DNA from: Trichoplax sp. H2
Lineage: Eukaryota > Placozoa > Uniplacotomia > Trichoplacea
Length of the DNA stretch: 64,000 nt
Assembly (NCBI GenBank): GCA_003344405.1
Contig: NOWV01000236.1
Coordinates: 34,440-98,439 of the forward strand
Reading direction: 5' to 3'
Positions 20,944 to 36,500 of this stretch are shown piece by piece. The notes beneath the pieces are model-generated. The model saw only the letters and a list, made by a program, of their open reading frames with translations, did no database searches and was not told where the DNA came from. The stretch's first letter is position 1. The number at the start of each line of letters is the position of its first letter. The translations under genes were made by a program, and so were the position numbers.

Positions 20944-23646
20944 CTACAGTATTTTCTTGAAGTATACTGAATTCTGCAATTTAAGGACCTACAAGAGAAT
21001 TTAAACTTCATTACAACCAATACAGCCTAACTAAAACTTAACAAAAGTTGGTACTAGCTCTAAGGACGAATCAAGAACGTTTGCCACATTAAATAATATA
21101 AAATTTTTTTAGAATCACAGACCTCATTTCCCCAACTTGTCCAATGAGGAATCAAACTCCTAGCAAACATTTCCAAGCAGTTAGGTTGTTCACGGATAAA
21201 ACGAGCGAATATACCTGCAGTAAAATATTTTCAAATCTAAAATGGATACTAATCATATGAAAGGCATCCAAAATCGAGCTTGTACTCGTTTAGAAATTAC
21301 TAGTAATAGTATAAATTAAACCGATCGATTTACCATCAAGAGGAGGCTTATGTGAATGAACCAATGATGGGATACTGCAAATAACGTTATGTTTAGGAAA
21401 AGCGGCAATACTTTCAGGTAACTCTGAACTACATGCACTTGGGAGATCTTCAGATAGCCCTGATTTCACCCCAATCAGCAAAATTTCATATGGTTTCTTG
21501 TGACTAGAGTCGAGATCATATACAAATTCACCGCCAGTTGTCAGCTAACAGAAAAAAATAAGAAAGTAAGCATTTTTATAATTTTACTTTCTAATTTAAA
21601 GCGCAGAATTCTTATCCTTCATGCCTTAATCCAATGCCATTCTCCTATTTCAGTTAATTTCCATTCTCGAAACAATACATCTCTGACATCCCTCAACAAT
21701 TTCTGTTTGTTAGTAATCCATACAACGACAAGTCCATATCTGGCCAGTAATTCTGTGATGGGTAACTGAAGTAACTGATCGGTCGTTAACCAATGATATC
21801 TATAAACATAGTTATTTTAAGGTAGTTAACAGCAAGCAATTCTTTGCTTTCAAATCACACTTAGTTAAAGTTGTAATTTTGATCACATCACGCTACATAC
21901 TGACTGCCTCTCTTAGCTGACTTATTTTCCCAAGGAGGATCGATTACTATCAAGTCATAACCATCTTTAGGCTTTGCTAAAGGAACGAAGCATGACGATT
22001 AAAGTAAACAAATCCTATACTGAGAAGTAACATACATAAGCTATTTCTACATCATATAGCAATAGCAGTACTGGCAGTACTTACATTTATACTTACAAAG
22101 TCTTGGTAACAGTAACAAGTGATAAATTCAGTAGCTATAGTCATATACTTGCCTTTCAGTAAAGCATCCAGACAAGAAATATCTGACATTACAAATTTGC
22201 TTTTCGGCGGTACAAAGTATTTTCCACCGGCTACTTCAATGGCAATCGGCTGAAGGAGAGTATTCTTAATTAGCCGATTAAACGCATAAAAATTCGGGTT
22301 TGAAATTTTGCCTAAAATAGAAATAGTAAGAAAAATAAATAATATCAAGCTAAACATAGCTAATAACATGCAATCTTACGCCTTATATGATCTGTTATAT
22401 CAGTTTAAGAAACTTACAAATATTTTTCTCAGTTACTAAGAAAGGGTTGCAATCGTCAACATTAGTAGTAATTTTCGATAAGCTGCATAATTGTGATAAT
22501 AGGCATGAAGATCCCTCTACAAATATTGAAAGTATCTGCTTATTTTAATATACAACAATTAAGAGAAAACTGAGTAGTCTAGCGCATCTCAACCGATTTA
22601 GGCGAATACTAAACACGCAATAAATGGCAACGAATATTGTGGTTATACCTGATGGTAAAAGTGTATGTTGTTGTAACTCCCCCTCAGAGTTGAAAGATTC
22701 AGTATTATTACGCATATTTCCACCTTCCAGAAAATAACCGGTTATTAAACTAGAATCCAATATTTGTCGATAGCTCGCAACGATGCAATTCCTAACCTAT
22801 AAAATAAATAAATACAGTAATAATTATAAGTTTTACACTTATGCTATAATTGTCGCTGAATTCTTGAAAGCACACGCCACAATTTAGTTAAGCGGCTAAG
22901 AAATAATCAATTCACGGCTAACTACATGATTTGGTAGAGTAATTATCGCCTTTATCAATAAGTAATCGAAAAATAGAATAAATTTTTAAATTTTAGAGCA
23001 AAACTTGCCTAGCACAGATTCACATTAAATTAATGGCTTACGTCATATATTAAGCTAAACAGTCCATATTCTATAACGCATATTTCATACCTTCTTATGA
23101 TACTGTAGCTGTTGAAGCTCTCCAATGTTTACAGGTGCCTTCCTCTTACGTTTCTTTTTCTTGTATAAAGAATAATAAGACAATAATCTCGTAATCATTA
23201 GTAATTAATGACAGTATTTATTATATTTTTATGACAATTATATACATACACTGCACACGAGATGATGTAAAGTAAAAGTACTAGTACAGTACGTAAAGTA
23301 TCACGAGCGAGAGTTCTACTAGTATTTACGATTAATAATAGCATAAAGTGCTATTAAGCAATCATACAGTACAGTTTCAGCAAGACACCATAAAAAAAAG
23401 AACTGTACCTTTGGTATTGTAGGGTCACTACCCAAGTTTCTATTGGCAGGAATGCGAGGTTTCCGTAAATCAAACAGAATATCCAGATAGGAATATTTGC
23501 CTATATCAGTGCATGCATTTTGTTGCGAATCATACGCTAAAACTGTATGCAACGTAAATGCATCATCAACGGCTTTCTTATGGCTTATTAGCCACCCAGA
23601 TGGATGGCCAGCAATAACAGCCAGATTTATGAGTAACGTACAGAGA
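20944..23646 (-). CDS. METTL4: METTL4-like N6-adenine methyltransferase (start not found)
   Basis: Ten exons on the minus strand: about 23646-23409, 23159-23091, 22796-22649, 22516-22418, 22311-22153, 21976-21901, 21799-21625, 21544-21334, 21214-21123 and 20973-20944. They encode about 430 residues (human 472). METTL4 is an MT-A70 enzyme that methylates adenine at N6 in U2 snRNA and, as reported by some groups, in DNA. The order fits: GWLISHKK, LFDLRKPRIP, the basic KKKKRKRKAPVNIGEL, SDISCLDALL, then the catalytic DPPW motif in YDLIVIDPPWENKSAKR. It continues with VVVWITNKQKLLRDV, EWHWIK, SSHKKPYEILLIG, VHSHKPPLDG and FARSLIPHWTSWGNE. No ATG lies in frame before GWLISH, so a first exon is missing. 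Two introns use GC donors. Confidence 0.92.
21545..21624 (-). other. GC-AG intron of METTL4 (after EWHWIK)
   Basis: The junction WHWIK|LTTGGEF is fixed by the family (WHWVK followed by a GEF motif). The exon ends AAG and the intron starts GCATGA, with no GT nearby. The acceptor follows a T-rich tract (TTTTTTCTGTTAG). Confidence 0.85.
21977..22152 (-). other. GC-AG intron of METTL4 (before the DPPW exon)
   Basis: The exon ends AAAG and the intron starts GCAAGT, the classic GC-donor consensus. The phase joins LLK|A|KPKDGYDLIVIDPPW. A rival choice is a GTAAGT site further on, paired with a shifted acceptor. It would insert about 17 extra residues between SDISCLDALL and the DPPW block, which fits the family less well. 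Confidence 0.7.
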
Positions 23647-23968
23647 CTGCTAACAGAAATAAACGCTGGGTTGTGTTAGCATCTTGGAGTGGCAACAACG
23701 AAAGAAACCAGTAAATGCCAGCCGTTACCAAATTTATTTATTTAAAGTCGCATGCACCACTGTTGTTGGATCGGTTTTCAATCACTTTCGATGCAACTAG
23801 GTATAGCTCGAGCTAGAGATCTGCAAACGATGCCAAAACGCAAAAGTAAAGTCCGCAGCAACTTCAGTGTATTCAAGGTGGAAGCATCATTTGCATAGTA
23901 GCATAGTCCACTAGGCTTCCTAGTGGTCCTTAAACGGACCCTCAGCGAGAGACGTGCTAATCTTTTGT
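23647..23968. promoter_or_regulatory. METTL4-ELAV divergent intergenic region
   Basis: The two genes point away from each other, so this region should hold the METTL4 promoter and missing first exon. An inverted repeat at about 23908-23926 (CCACTAGG...CCTAGTGG) is visible. No single start exon can be chosen. Confidence 0.35.
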
Positions 23969-24135
23969 TAGTACAGTACAGTACAGTACAGTACGGTACA
24001 GTACAGTACAATGGATTTCTTCGCACTGTAGGATACAGTACTGTTCAAGACTGTATAGCTTACAGTACACTGTACTGAAGCTGAGCTGTGTTACAGTACT
24101 GTACTGTACACTGTGTACAGTACTGTACTGTACGG
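23969..24135. repeat. GTACA pentamer array, cluster D
   Basis: Pentamers run in one orientation at 23969-24010 and switch orientation several times between 24058 and 24135. The array ends about 100 bp before the ELAV-like start codon, so it lies in the shared upstream region of ELAV-like and METTL4. Confidence 0.9.
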
Positions 24136-24222
24136 TATATAGGTGATTGCATGTCACTGTATCAGCAAGTAAAAGCTCAAATCTTTGGACCAACATTTGG
24201 AATTAATTTCTCGTACGATTGA

Positions 24223-26502
<2,280 letters not shown>

Positions 26503-29500
26503 TGCAAATCGTTATTAATTAACCTTATAATTTAATACTGGAGAAAAGTTATTCGAGTTACAGAGAACTACACACGTACACAGTACTTTACAGGACTAAG
26601 TTTTAGGCAGCTTTAATATAATTTATGTCCTCATTTCTGCAGACAGTGTCATATTCGATGTTAATTATCTACGTAAAAATATCGGTACCCTATGCTCTAG
26701 TCACTAGCCGGCTATTCACGATATATTATAAAGCTGACATGAGCTAGTAGATGCTCCATCGCGAATATATTTTGCTAGCATGACTGGTAAAACTAATGGA
26801 TGCTGATCGAAACTTGCTATCGAGTACTGTAGCTCTGCCAACGACGCTGCTGCAGTTGAACGTCAACATACTATCAGTCCATCGATTAATTAATTATTAT
26901 TGACCATCGAAAGGCTAATTTTATTTTATTTTTTATCTTTCATCATTTGTGACATTAATTATACTCTATAATTTATAATTTATCGTAGGCATTATTCGTT
27001 CTACATCGGTAATCTCTAATCGTTATTTTAACTTACGTTTGATAGTTACGAATTTTCCTGCATTCCTTAGCAGGAGTATAATTAGTGCTGTATCGTGATT
27101 GGAATTGTCTAGCGCGTAGAAAGTGCTTTTCCTTTATACATTTAACTTTTCTGTTGTCCAATATTTTGAATCTGTTATGCAATCTTTGAATTGTAATGTG
27201 TTTCTGTAAATTTGGTAATATTTGGTTTATTCTGTTATGATTGAGCCCCGTGCTGAATTGTTGATTAGCATGCAATATAATGACTAAAATTGCGCATCCA
27301 TCGCACCTTGCTTATCATTTCCTTTCGTTACCCAATACTGGTTTAAATTTACAATTATCGATCTCAACTATATCGAAATATTTTATTGACCTCTTATTAC
27401 TCTAAACGACATTATGCCTTATCCTCCATTATAAGTTTTTGCAATTTGCAAATGTAGGAAGACATAAAATCGATAAATTCTTTAAGTTAATTAATTAGTT
27501 TAATTCATTTCATTTCGACGTCCTATGTTATTATTTGCCCCCAGATGAAATAGTGCGATTGACTTTAAAGCGTTGTTGTCTATTTATAAGAGAATTAAAG
27601 TACAGTACACGACAGTTAGGGACTTCTGAGAGAAAATTCTCTTTAGAAGTCCATGGTACATTTACAGTGTACATGCACTTTTGTACAGCGCGGTCCTGAG
27701 TTATACGTATGTATCACCTATTAAAAGTGGATACATTAAGGAAATTAATTAATAATTATTATAATTTTATTTGGAGAATCTATTTTAATATTTGGATGCT
27801 ACTGCATTAATAATAATTAATATATAATTATAATATAACGATGGACCGTACATAGAAACGTAATGGCAATTAGCCCAAGTACAGTAGATTTCTGTTTCTG
27901 CATTACAACGTTCGTCGTCCAGTGTACAGTATGTACACTGTACTATATACTTACAGTACTCGTGTTATCCAGTGAAGAACGCCCATAGCGATGTTATAAC
28001 TGTGTTCCTAAGATTTTGCAGCATCCTTATCAGTTTCGATAGAAGTTCTTCTAAAATATTTACGTTACTGCATTTTGTTATAGCTATCAACGTCGTTCTG
28101 TTAAAAATATTAATATCACGGTATTAAACACTAAAATTTCGTGATGTACAGTACCTTACGGATTACCGTACCTTTATAAGGTAATTTCATTTACGGAGAT
28201 GTTGAGGTTAACACAGCCACAATCTGTATTTAAAATGTAAGCAGTATGTACGACACATAAAGAGCAAGTGCGAATAGTGTAGTCATCGCGAATCATGGAC
28301 AAAATATATTGCTGAGAAATGCCAGCGTTGACTCTTTGATTTCTTGCATACAACGGATAAACTACCGCGATTTATTGCTTAGAAGGATAATTGAAATCTA
28401 AAGGTGTCAAAAGATTTCTTTGATTTCATTAATTGTACTATTCCTAACATTTGACCAAACGTTGCACATATTTTTAGCTGAATTTTGCTAATAATAACCA
28501 TTTCGATGAATATTAATGCATTTGATCGCGTTCCTTTCATAGCGACTTCTCGTTATTTAACTTTAGGTGTAATTAAATTTTGGTTTTTATTCCCATAACT
28601 ATTGACATAGCATTTTCTATCTGACGTACTTATTAATGCATCTTTTCGAAATTGCTTTGAACCTTTCTAAACATTGCGATATTCAAGTAGTTCTTACTGT
28701 ATCTCAATCATGGAAATAAGCATAAATTGTTTAACGTGATTTAATATTTTACAATTTCCGCTCCAAAATGCCGCTGAATTCTCAACTGATTTTGTATCCA
28801 ACGTCTAATCATAATTATAATTCGTTTTCAGTACACGTATTTGCCTTACCTATTGGTGAATCGTTACAACCAAGCAAGGAGAAATTAATCTGAAGGCTCG
28901 ATGCGGAAAAATAGTGGATTTACTATAGTTCACAGCCTTCAAGCTCGAGGCACATCTTACTAATTCGTACTTATTTACTAGTCTAAATTCTATTGTAAAT
29001 ATCACAGCGGGCAACAGCAGGGTTTAAAATAAATTGAGAAATGTAGACCTTTTTAAGTTAGGTAAATTATCTCCTCTTCAAATGACTACTTTCCATTGAT
29101 ACGACCTTTAGCCGCAGACTCAAATTGCGTATGCTGCAGAGCTGTCTTGATCGTGCAATGAGAAATTACAGTAATTAAATACTCGTGCAATAACAACTTC
29201 ATCCTGCCTTTGCCCCCAATAAATACATAAATTCTCGACATAAGAATTGAATTGCTATCATTCGCAACCTAAATAACACGAAGTAATTCCTAAAGAGGTA
29301 GCCTACTGCATACAGGCATGATACAGCTCATGGTATCTATTTAAAAATGATTTACTAACAGAAAAGCGATTATATTGAAAGTATATCATGCATCTTCCGC
29401 TCACATTATCTTAGATCTGTATTGAGATAAATTTGTTATTATATTGTATAATTCTTCAAACAATAAAGCGGTTACTTTCATGAACAAGTTATTAAATTAA

Positions 29501-29902
29501 ATCATTTCTTGTTTCGGTAGAAATTCCTAATGAAAGGTTCTTAAGACATTTACAACTGTCTTGAAAAAACATTAACTTACAATTAACAAAAGACTAAAAT
29601 ACTTACATGATAATATATGGATTACTAACTGTACAAGTGTACACTCAGCAGTATACATCCGAATAATAACATACAAGTATTTCGCAGACCTGTGCTGTAC
29701 ACTTTGAAGCATGCCAATTAGTCGGCACGAAAAACTACATCAACATCAATACACGAAAAGAAACTTTTGATACAAACGTGTAGCATGTTGCCATACTGAT
29801 CAGAGTCAGTGTAAAAAATAGGACAAACTAGCGTAACTGTGTAACAAATACTATACAACAGGCAGTACTGAATTAGATCCACATTTGAGTCTAAATGCCG
29901 GA
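26503..29902. other. Long gene-free stretch after the ELAV-like gene
   Basis: Its first part is probably the 3' UTR of the ELAV-like gene, which is often long in this family. Short GTACA fragments occur at 27600-27690 and 27920-27960. Small open frames at 27033-27275 and 29718-29909 (both minus) show no family similarity. I see no exon chain. Confidence 0.5.
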
Positions 29903-30901
29903 CTAGCATTTTCGCTTTTTTTTATTTTCCAGTAAAGACCTTAATAATTTTTCTCTTAATTTTCTTTCTAACACCTCATTATCTGAGCCGGAGTCATCAC
30001 TTGTTGAATCGGTACGATCAGGTATATCGGTAACCGTTGATGTGGATCCCTGTTGATTGCTTGAGTTTGGATTTTTGTTGGCTATTTGAATATCTTCAGT
30101 GACTGCAGTGGCATCAGTATCAGCAAGAGTGTTACCATCTATTTTGACTTCCTTGTCTACACTCGCAGAACTACTAATATCTTGGTCGCTAGATTGACAC
30201 TGTTGTAATTCTTCTTCTCGCATTTGTAAATCCTCGTCATCGGAACTTGCTCTTTCCATTCCCAAAATGTCTCGTAAAGTATTAGACTTTAATGTCGATA
30301 GTTCCGATAGACACATAGCCTTAAGTTCATCCAGACCAATTTCCTGATAATAACAAAAATTCAAAGATACTCGTACTTTAGTGATGAAAACGATACCTGA
30401 ACATCGACTAGCATACTATTACATAAATTAAATTATTAAATTATCTTCATTAGTAATAGTTATTACAAAATATTCTGTAAACTAGAGGAACCGTTAAAAA
30501 TTGCTACCATTTTCAGAAGTATGACTACTTCGATGCGGTACAAAGGAGTAAAGAAAATTTCAATTTTTAGGGTTTCAGAACAGTCTAATATACTGATTAC
30601 AGCTATCTATGACTGTATACGTATATAGAAATGACGGCATACCCGTAAAATTTCAGGTATTATATCTTCAAATTCATTATTTAAGTGATCGATAGCTAGG
30701 CTTAACAATTGCTCCCTGTCATTGTAATAACTTCTAAGCTCTCGAAAATTATTTATTTGTTCCTCCACCGGTAAAACTCTGGAATGATAATCATTTGCTA
30801 ATTCAGATTCTGATATTGACGGTGATTGAGATGATAGCGATAGTGAAGGACTACGCGATTCAGAGCTATACTTCTTCTTTTTTACTTTTCTATGTTTAGA
30901 C
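29903..30901 (-). CDS. CAAP1: Caspase activity and apoptosis inhibitor 1-like (5' end missing)
   Basis: Two exons: 30901-30643 and 30343-29903, joined in phase 0. They encode 233 residues. A basic, Ser-rich start (KHRKVKKKKYSSE) is followed by the conserved helical block REQLLSLAIDHLNNEFEDII, then IPEILREIGLDELKAMCLSE and LSTLKSNTLRDILGME. In vertebrate CAAP1 the same place has a helix pair ending IEEIKKLCQEQLELLSEKKILKILEG. A long acidic, Ser/Thr-rich linker leads to a C-terminal helix (LERKLREKLLRSLLE plus KKKRK), where CAAP1 has ELEMRARAIKALMK. CAAP1 was described as limiting caspase-10-linked apoptosis in human cells. No molecular activity is known, and the function here is unproven. The first exon should lie above 30901. 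Confidence 0.75.
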
Positions 30902-31854
30902 CTAGAATAAAATAAAATTAATAGCATTTCTATCGTTAGCGATCCACTAGGAACAAGTTTTCCAAAAAAATCATATTCAGTTTAGTAGAAAGTACTGTAT
31001 GATATAGTTGCAAAAACGTAAAATGATTTACACTATTCAACTTGTACTTTCTTTATTAGCAATAGCAGTATTCCACACAGCAATTTTGCAAAGACATTAT
31101 ACGTATTACAGAATAACAAAGATCAAGTCTAATCACCAGTCACGATCTAGAACTACTGTAGGGTACAGTGCTGAATTCCAGAATACAAGATCACGAAAGA
31201 CCACTAAGAGGCAGTATCGCATATCACATACGTGTATTCAAGTTTCCATAGCCTAGATTTATTTTGGCTGATTACGTATATTGATTATACGCGTACTATA
31301 TATAAATAAATATAAATCATACTGTCGATGGCTTACATACAGTACAGTACGTAATTCGCTGTGCTGTATTTAGTTAGTATATATTAATATATATATACTG
31401 TAGAGCTTTGCAGTAAACTCTATTCATAAATAATAATAATAATCATATAAGATAGCCAGTAGCTATGCATGCAGAATGGAATAAATATAGAAATGCGATT
31501 TATGAATCTCGATATGTCAAGCAGATCATGTCATGCGAAAATTTTAATATTCATCCTAAGGAAAGCTGCAGACAAAACAAATTTAGAAATGAAGCAAGGA
31601 GAAGCGGTGGGGATGTTTGCTCGAGCTGTTGATCAGAACTGTACAAGTGTAGAGTACAGTACGTTCTCTATCAGTGATTGAAATCCCAAAATGCTAATGC
31701 AAAGTGGTACCAATATCACTATTGACGCTTAGTTTAACTTTAAATTAACTCTAACTTTTTCTTTTCTTTCCTTTTTCGCCTTTTTGAAGATCGATTCTCC
31801 CCGTATGATTCATGTTCACTCATTCTTGAATTTTCCAAATCGGAGAGTATGCAA
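30902..31854. other. Presumed 5' region of the CAAP1-like gene
   Basis: The missing first exon of the CAAP1-like gene should be here, but several ATG and donor pairs are possible and none stands out. Two plus-strand open frames (31008-31256 and 31469-31681) lack family features. Confidence 0.4.
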
Positions 31855-32955
31855 GTACACAGTACAAAATACAGTATTATAAATTAGCTGCACTGGACTG
31901 TGTGCCGTACTGCACCAGTGCACATGAGTGAGTGTACAGTACTGAGTACAGTATCATTTTCTAGTTCTTGTACTGTAGTGTACACTGTACTAGCGGAACC
32001 CGCGGAATACAGTATTGTACAGTACGCTGTATACAGTACTGTAATGTGCGTACTGTACTGTACGTACATTGTACGTACAGTACTGTACTTTACTGTACAT
32101 TTGAAGATTAACGACTGACTATGGACCATCCTGCACAGTACAGTGTACAGTACAGTACAGTAAAGTACTGTACACTGCATACTGTAATGTGCGTACTATA
32201 CACTGTACTGTACAGTAGTCTATTGGAGGACAAACGATTGACTATTGACCATCCTGTACAGTGTACAGTACAATACACTGTATACTATAGTGTACGTACT
32301 GTACACTGTACAGTACTTTAGTACACTAGTACTACTAGTACTATTTGAAGACAAACGACTGACTATTGACCATCCTGTACAGTGTACAGTACTGTACACT
32401 GCATACAGTACTGTAATGTACGTACTGTACACTGTACAGTACGTACTGTAGTCTATTTGAAGACAAAGGACTGACTATTGAGTATTTGAGTGTACTGTAC
32501 AGTACAGTACAGTACAGTACATGTCTGTATTGACCATCCTGTTACACTGTACAGTACAATCAGTGTACTGTACTGTACTGTACGCCTGTAAAAAAAAGAA
32601 CCAATGTGACTACAGTACAGTACAGTACAGTACACTGTACTGTAGTCACCATGAGTCGGCTACGGATGACTCAATTGTCCATGATACAAGTGCTCAGTCA
32701 AGTCTACTAAGGGGAGCTTGGAGTGACATTGGCGATGCTAGTATAGAGTAATACAGTACAGTATAACATTTTCACCTACAGTTCAGTTCAAAAGGCGAAA
32801 GTACTGTAGATTTCGTCATGGGTCATAAGGCTGACGAAGGCTGACTGCTTCAGCAATGCAACTGCTGTACAGTGTACAGTACTTGATGTCATACGGTACT
32901 GTTCAGTACATTGCACCGTACAATGAGTGTACATTCTCGTGTACAGGAAAAGCAA
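31855..32955. repeat. GTACA pentamer array, cluster E, with ~120-bp tandem units
   Basis: This is the largest block of the family. Pentamer runs in both orientations alternate with a non-repeat segment (GACTGACTATTGACCATCCTG type) that recurs at about 32101, 32222, 32344 and 32457. The higher-order unit is thus about 113-122 bp. Open frames on both strands here are repeat artefacts. Confidence 0.9.
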
Positions 32956-33519
32956 AAGTAGAGTTAAACGAGTAAATTGATCATAAGAAGACGCAATAGA
33001 TCATCTACGGTAAAAATTATTTTTCTTGTTAACTTGTTACTGCATCATTCTTCTACTATTTTAACTAGTAGAATACAGTAACCACCCGTGATACTTCGCG
33101 TATATCAGACAGTAAAACCCTAAATACAATTATTGTCAAACTTACAGCATTACAGTACTAGCGCACTGCATACAGTAAGTGGACATTAAAATAGTCCAAC
33201 GATTCATCATTATGCTGTAATAAAGTGAAGATAGAGATGCTACTTAGACTGTGATTTAGAGTACTATCGATCAAACACTTATCAACAAACAACTTTCAAT
33301 TACCTGTACTTGCTGTAGAACGAGTTAGTTGGCACGCCTTTTTCAGCCTACGTCAAACCATAACTAATATAAATGTACTGATTAAAATTAGAATTGCAGC
33401 AAATTTACGCCTTGATAGTTACTACAGTCGAATCTGGTTGTTCTATGACAGCCACTGGTCTAGTGTGTGCAATGTAAGAGAAAGAAAAGTACCGGCAGCA
33501 ACCGAGGATATCTTCTATT
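32956..33519. other. Presumed upstream region of OMA1
   Basis: No exon or repeat of note. The OMA1 promoter is expected here. Confidence 0.4.
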
Positions 33520-36500
33520 ATGTTACGCCGTTGTTTATTGACTAACTGGAAAACCAATTATACATCCATTTTATCCTATAACTCTGCAAACAAGATAGCA
33601 AAACCATCCTCAAATTTTCAATTAAAAACGACTAGAAGCATTCATACTACCAATACTAATCATGCGATCATTTTAGTTGGGCCTTTAGCTAAGAAAGCTG
33701 CAATTGTGGGTGCAAGGTATGTACTGCTTGTATAAATACTTGAATCTCAAGAATTCATTTTTGAAATTAGGAGAAATTGTTCAACCTATAATGATAACAC
33801 CTATTTATTCATCAAGTTAGCATTATTACTATTCATTAATGGTCATATTGACAAAAATAGTGCAAAGATACGCTCATGGAGATTATGGCATGTCTATGCG
33901 CGTAGATACGGATTATAGCACTAATAAAATAGCTCAAGTTACATCAAATCAGTCTTGCTACATGAAAATTATAATTATCGATTGCAAACGTGTGCATCGA
34001 TCAAGTATGAAAGGGATCACAGTGCTGCATTAACTACCAATGCAATATACTGCAGACGATCAACTATAACAATCTGGTATCGAGTTTACAGCATACAGTA
34101 ATGAAAGGCATTGCAACATTATCGTTACTGTACTTTATATTTATTATATTACTAAATAAACATGAACTACTAAATTATCGCCATTGCTAACAAATACCCT
34201 AGATTATTTTTAAGAAAGTCTATAAGAACATTCGCGTAGAATAGATTGTAATCATTAAAAAACCCATTCGCAAAATACATTTAATGATAGTGAGATGATA
34301 CTGCATTATGCAGGATATTATAATACAAGTATATAAGTGCATGTAACTACCTTAAGCTAACTATCAACCAATTTTGTATACCATATTTTAGGATTGCAAA
34401 GTATTGGTGGAATAAACTACCGACTCATAAAAAGCACAACTACAAGCGAATGCTAAAACGACACCAGCAAGTAGTGTACATTATTGCATTATTCGGTACC
34501 GGTGCTGGAATTTATTACATATATAATCACATCGAAAGCGTTCCATTAACTGGTCGAACGCGATTAATGATGCTAAGCCATGAACATTTACAAGAGCTAG
34601 GTAACTCCAAGGATATTTCAAAAGAGCAATAGGAATCTATTCAAAAACCTACCTCAGCTATTCAATAAAATTTAGAGAACTATAAGATTTAGTCAAATCT
34701 TTTAGCTTCCATAACGCAGCACCAACTACAATTCGGGTATTACATCTTTGTATTCCTGAGAACGAGTGCTAACTTAGATTCTGTATTGTCCTTGTTTGTT
34801 AATGTAGTATCAATAGAATATAATTAGTATTAGCAGATATGATAATTTTGTATCATATATTAGATAATGTAAAGTAAAAGATACAACTATAGTACGCTAG
34901 GCATAACGAGCGAGAGATCGACTAGTATACGCGTACATATAAATTGTATTAATTATACATATAATTATCAGCATAACACTTGATTAGGTAATGGTTTTAA
35001 TTTATAGCGAAGTTTACTGATGTGTGTTACTGTAGTTTCCTCACCAGCTGACAGCAAAGATGTAACACGATAACTTTTAAATACTGTACTATTCATATAT
35101 TCATAATTCTAGTAAAGCATTTGTATTCAGTGTTTACTCCAACTCGCTACAACATTACTCGGTCTATACTGACTAGGTATGATATATTAAAATAGATCGT
35201 TATTAAAAATTACTACTGAAATTTATATTGTAAATTTACAAGAATGAAAAGATTACCTAAATAAAATAATATTGACATACACTTATGTGTATTCTACTGT
35301 AGGTACTGCGCTAGATGATGATAATTATAGTTAGCACTCGTTCTATCTACCCTACTACCGCAATACTACGAATTAGTAATAGATTTTATCAATCGTTAAA
35401 AATATGGTATAAGGGATTAATTTACCCTTGTCAATAAATGTATCTATTGCATTAGGGAAAATGTTGTACGATGAACAAATTCAGGCAAATGGTGAACATC
35501 TTCTGCCTACCACCTCATCTCAATATCATAGAGTAAAGAGCGTAGTTTCACGCTTGATTAAAAACAATGGCGACATCCCTCAAATCAATACGCTACATTG
35601 GGAAATCAATATAATTGATTCTAATGAAGTCAATGCTTTCGTTTTACCGGTAATGCCTTTCTAATCTAGGAAACTGTATTTGTTTACCATGAAGCTATGA
35701 CTACAAATAAATCCTTGTATGGATAATAATTCTATACATAACATTAATATTATAGAACAGTATACCATAAATGTAAAAATATTGAAAGTAGCACATGATG
35801 TCCGTTCAATTATTGGACGAATGGAATGATCCAATTAAACTGATAATCAATTAATATAATTTAGGATGGTCAAATTTTTGTATACAAAGGCATGCTATCA
35901 ACACTTGGCAACGATGATGCTTTAGCCTTCTTACTAGGACATGAAATGGCTCATGCCTTGCTATCACATGCGGTAAGACTGACTATAACATCAGAATTTT
36001 AATGTCTCTATTTTAAATTTTTTTTTGTCCCAGATTAGTATTAACGTCACTTTGTGTCTATGAAATAGGCGGATAAATTAATGAATTATAATCGAATTTT
36101 TCACAGGCTGAACAATTGAGCTTTTTCAATATCTTCGATCTGCTAGCAGCGCTCTCTCTGGGGCTTGTTTGGGCACTAATGCCAACTGATGTTGTAGCTG
36201 CTGTAACCCATTGGTTCCATAATTCTATAGCTTCAGTAAGTATACTTATGTTATACGTATTAGCTTTATAAAGAAAACTTATTAATGCACTAACTCGCGT
36301 GGAAAATTATGCTAGATTTGCTTGCATAGACCCTATTCGAGAAAATTGGAGGTAGAAGCTGATTTAATAGGCAGTAACCTTGCAACCAAAGTATGATTTA
36401 CTGATATTTTATTTGATCTATTAGATTACTTACCTTGTTTATTTGCATCCGTTGTCCAACGGTATTGTATAAAAAATATCATTTTGCTACGAAGGCGTGC

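Noticed and set aside
22052-22152. Extension of the METTL4 exon through the GC donor (ending near two GTAAGT sites)
   Set aside because: It would insert residues between SDISCLDALL and the DPPW block where relatives have only a few, and needs a shifted acceptor. The GC donor fits better, though the alternative is not excluded.
31884-32635. Several 60-98 codon frames on both strands
   Set aside because: The period-5 repeat read in any frame gives stop-poor YCTVQYS-type peptides. This is a compositional artefact.
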